NCBI GenBank assembly: GCA_023245515.1
Contig: JAHFKE010000069.1
Location: forward strand, 1 to 5,997
DNA length: 5,997 nucleotides
Reading direction: 5' to 3'
Origin: Candidatus Levyibacteriota bacterium
GTDB taxonomy: Bacteria; Patescibacteriota; Microgenomatia; Levybacterales; UBA12049
This document shows positions 5,789 through 5,997 of this stretch, in pieces (position 1 is the first letter of the stretch; each line of letters begins with the position of its first letter). The notes under the pieces are model-generated. The model saw only the letters and a program-made list of their open reading frames with translations. It had not been told where the DNA came from and made no database searches. Both the position numbers and the translations under genes were made by a program.

Positions 5789-5997
5789 ATGTTCTATGAT
5801 CTCGTTACGGCCTTAATCCCGGTAGCCTGCTACGCAGTAGCAGACAAGGAGGGATTTCGCAGGCATTGTATGGCCTGGGCCGTTCTCGTTCCTGTCTACC
5901 TCGTCTGCACGCTGACTGGCCTTCTGGACAGTCCTCAGTCGCTGACGGAGCTTTCAGGTATCCTGTCGGTCTGGATCGCCATGACTTCGCCGTTCTT
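5789..5997 (+). CDS. Hydrophobic membrane protein of unknown function (3' end off the window)
   Basis: The first 69 codons of a gene that continues past the right edge. The start is fixed by an ideal Shine-Dalgarno sequence. The visible part is hydrophobic: residues 5-18 (LVTALIPVACYAVA), 28-46 (a clear transmembrane helix, MAWAVLVPVYLVCTLTGLL) and 55 onward (LSGILSVWIAM). A basic loop, GFRRH, lies at 22-26 and an acidic loop, around DSPQSLTE, at 47-54. It is therefore likely a multi-pass inner-membrane protein with the GFRRH loop inside. The coding DNA is visibly richer in G and C than the rest of the window. I do not recognise the family. Its own promoter and a structured leader suggest independent regulation. 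Confidence 0.85.
   Translation, partial: MFYDLVTALIPVACYAVADKEGFRRHCMAWAVLVPVYLVCTLTGLLDSPQSLTELSGILSVWIAMTSPF

Overview
The window looks like a piece of a Candidate Phyla Radiation (Patescibacteria) genome, most likely Microgenomates-like. The taxon is inferred from the style of the large surface protein: an 'ILSFQGRLTD' domain, then low-complexity Ser/Thr/Gly/Asn repeats with 'QRN.GA..P.N..DDLL.G' units and a 'VGIGTTSP..TLDVNG' motif. No ribosomal or other marker gene is present to confirm it. Coding DNA is of moderate GC and the spacers are AT-rich.

Layout. Positions 1-3558 (minus strand) are one uninterrupted reading frame of 1186 codons that runs off the left edge. It encodes a giant membrane-anchored fibre protein. 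Its N-terminal cytoplasmic part is built from two tandem tyrosine-recombinase core-binding (SAM-like) domains with no catalytic domain. A linker, a membrane segment and a long beta-rich ectodomain follow. Positions 3559-4511 form an AT-rich divergent spacer with promoter-like sites, short direct and inverted repeats, and no convincing gene. Positions 4512-5339 (plus strand) encode a secreted, C-terminally anchored protein with two Ig-like or carboxypeptidase-regulatory-like beta modules. Positions 5340-5788 are a second non-coding spacer. It ends in a clear extended -10 promoter and a leader RNA whose first nine bases can pair with the nine bases just upstream of the Shine-Dalgarno sequence. 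From 5789 to the right edge is the start of a more GC-rich, hydrophobic membrane protein that I do not recognise.

How the parts may work together. The two left-hand genes are divergent and both encode cell-surface proteins with beta-rich external parts, so the locus is plausibly a surface or adhesion island. The most unusual object is the fibre protein, which puts a DNA-recombinase-type binding fold on the cytoplasmic side of a membrane-spanning fibre. The second is the structured leader of the right-hand gene, which is a candidate cis-regulatory RNA. Two short sequence blocks recur in the same order upstream of both plus-strand genes, hinting at shared regulation or a duplicated upstream region. 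All functions are inferred from sequence alone.
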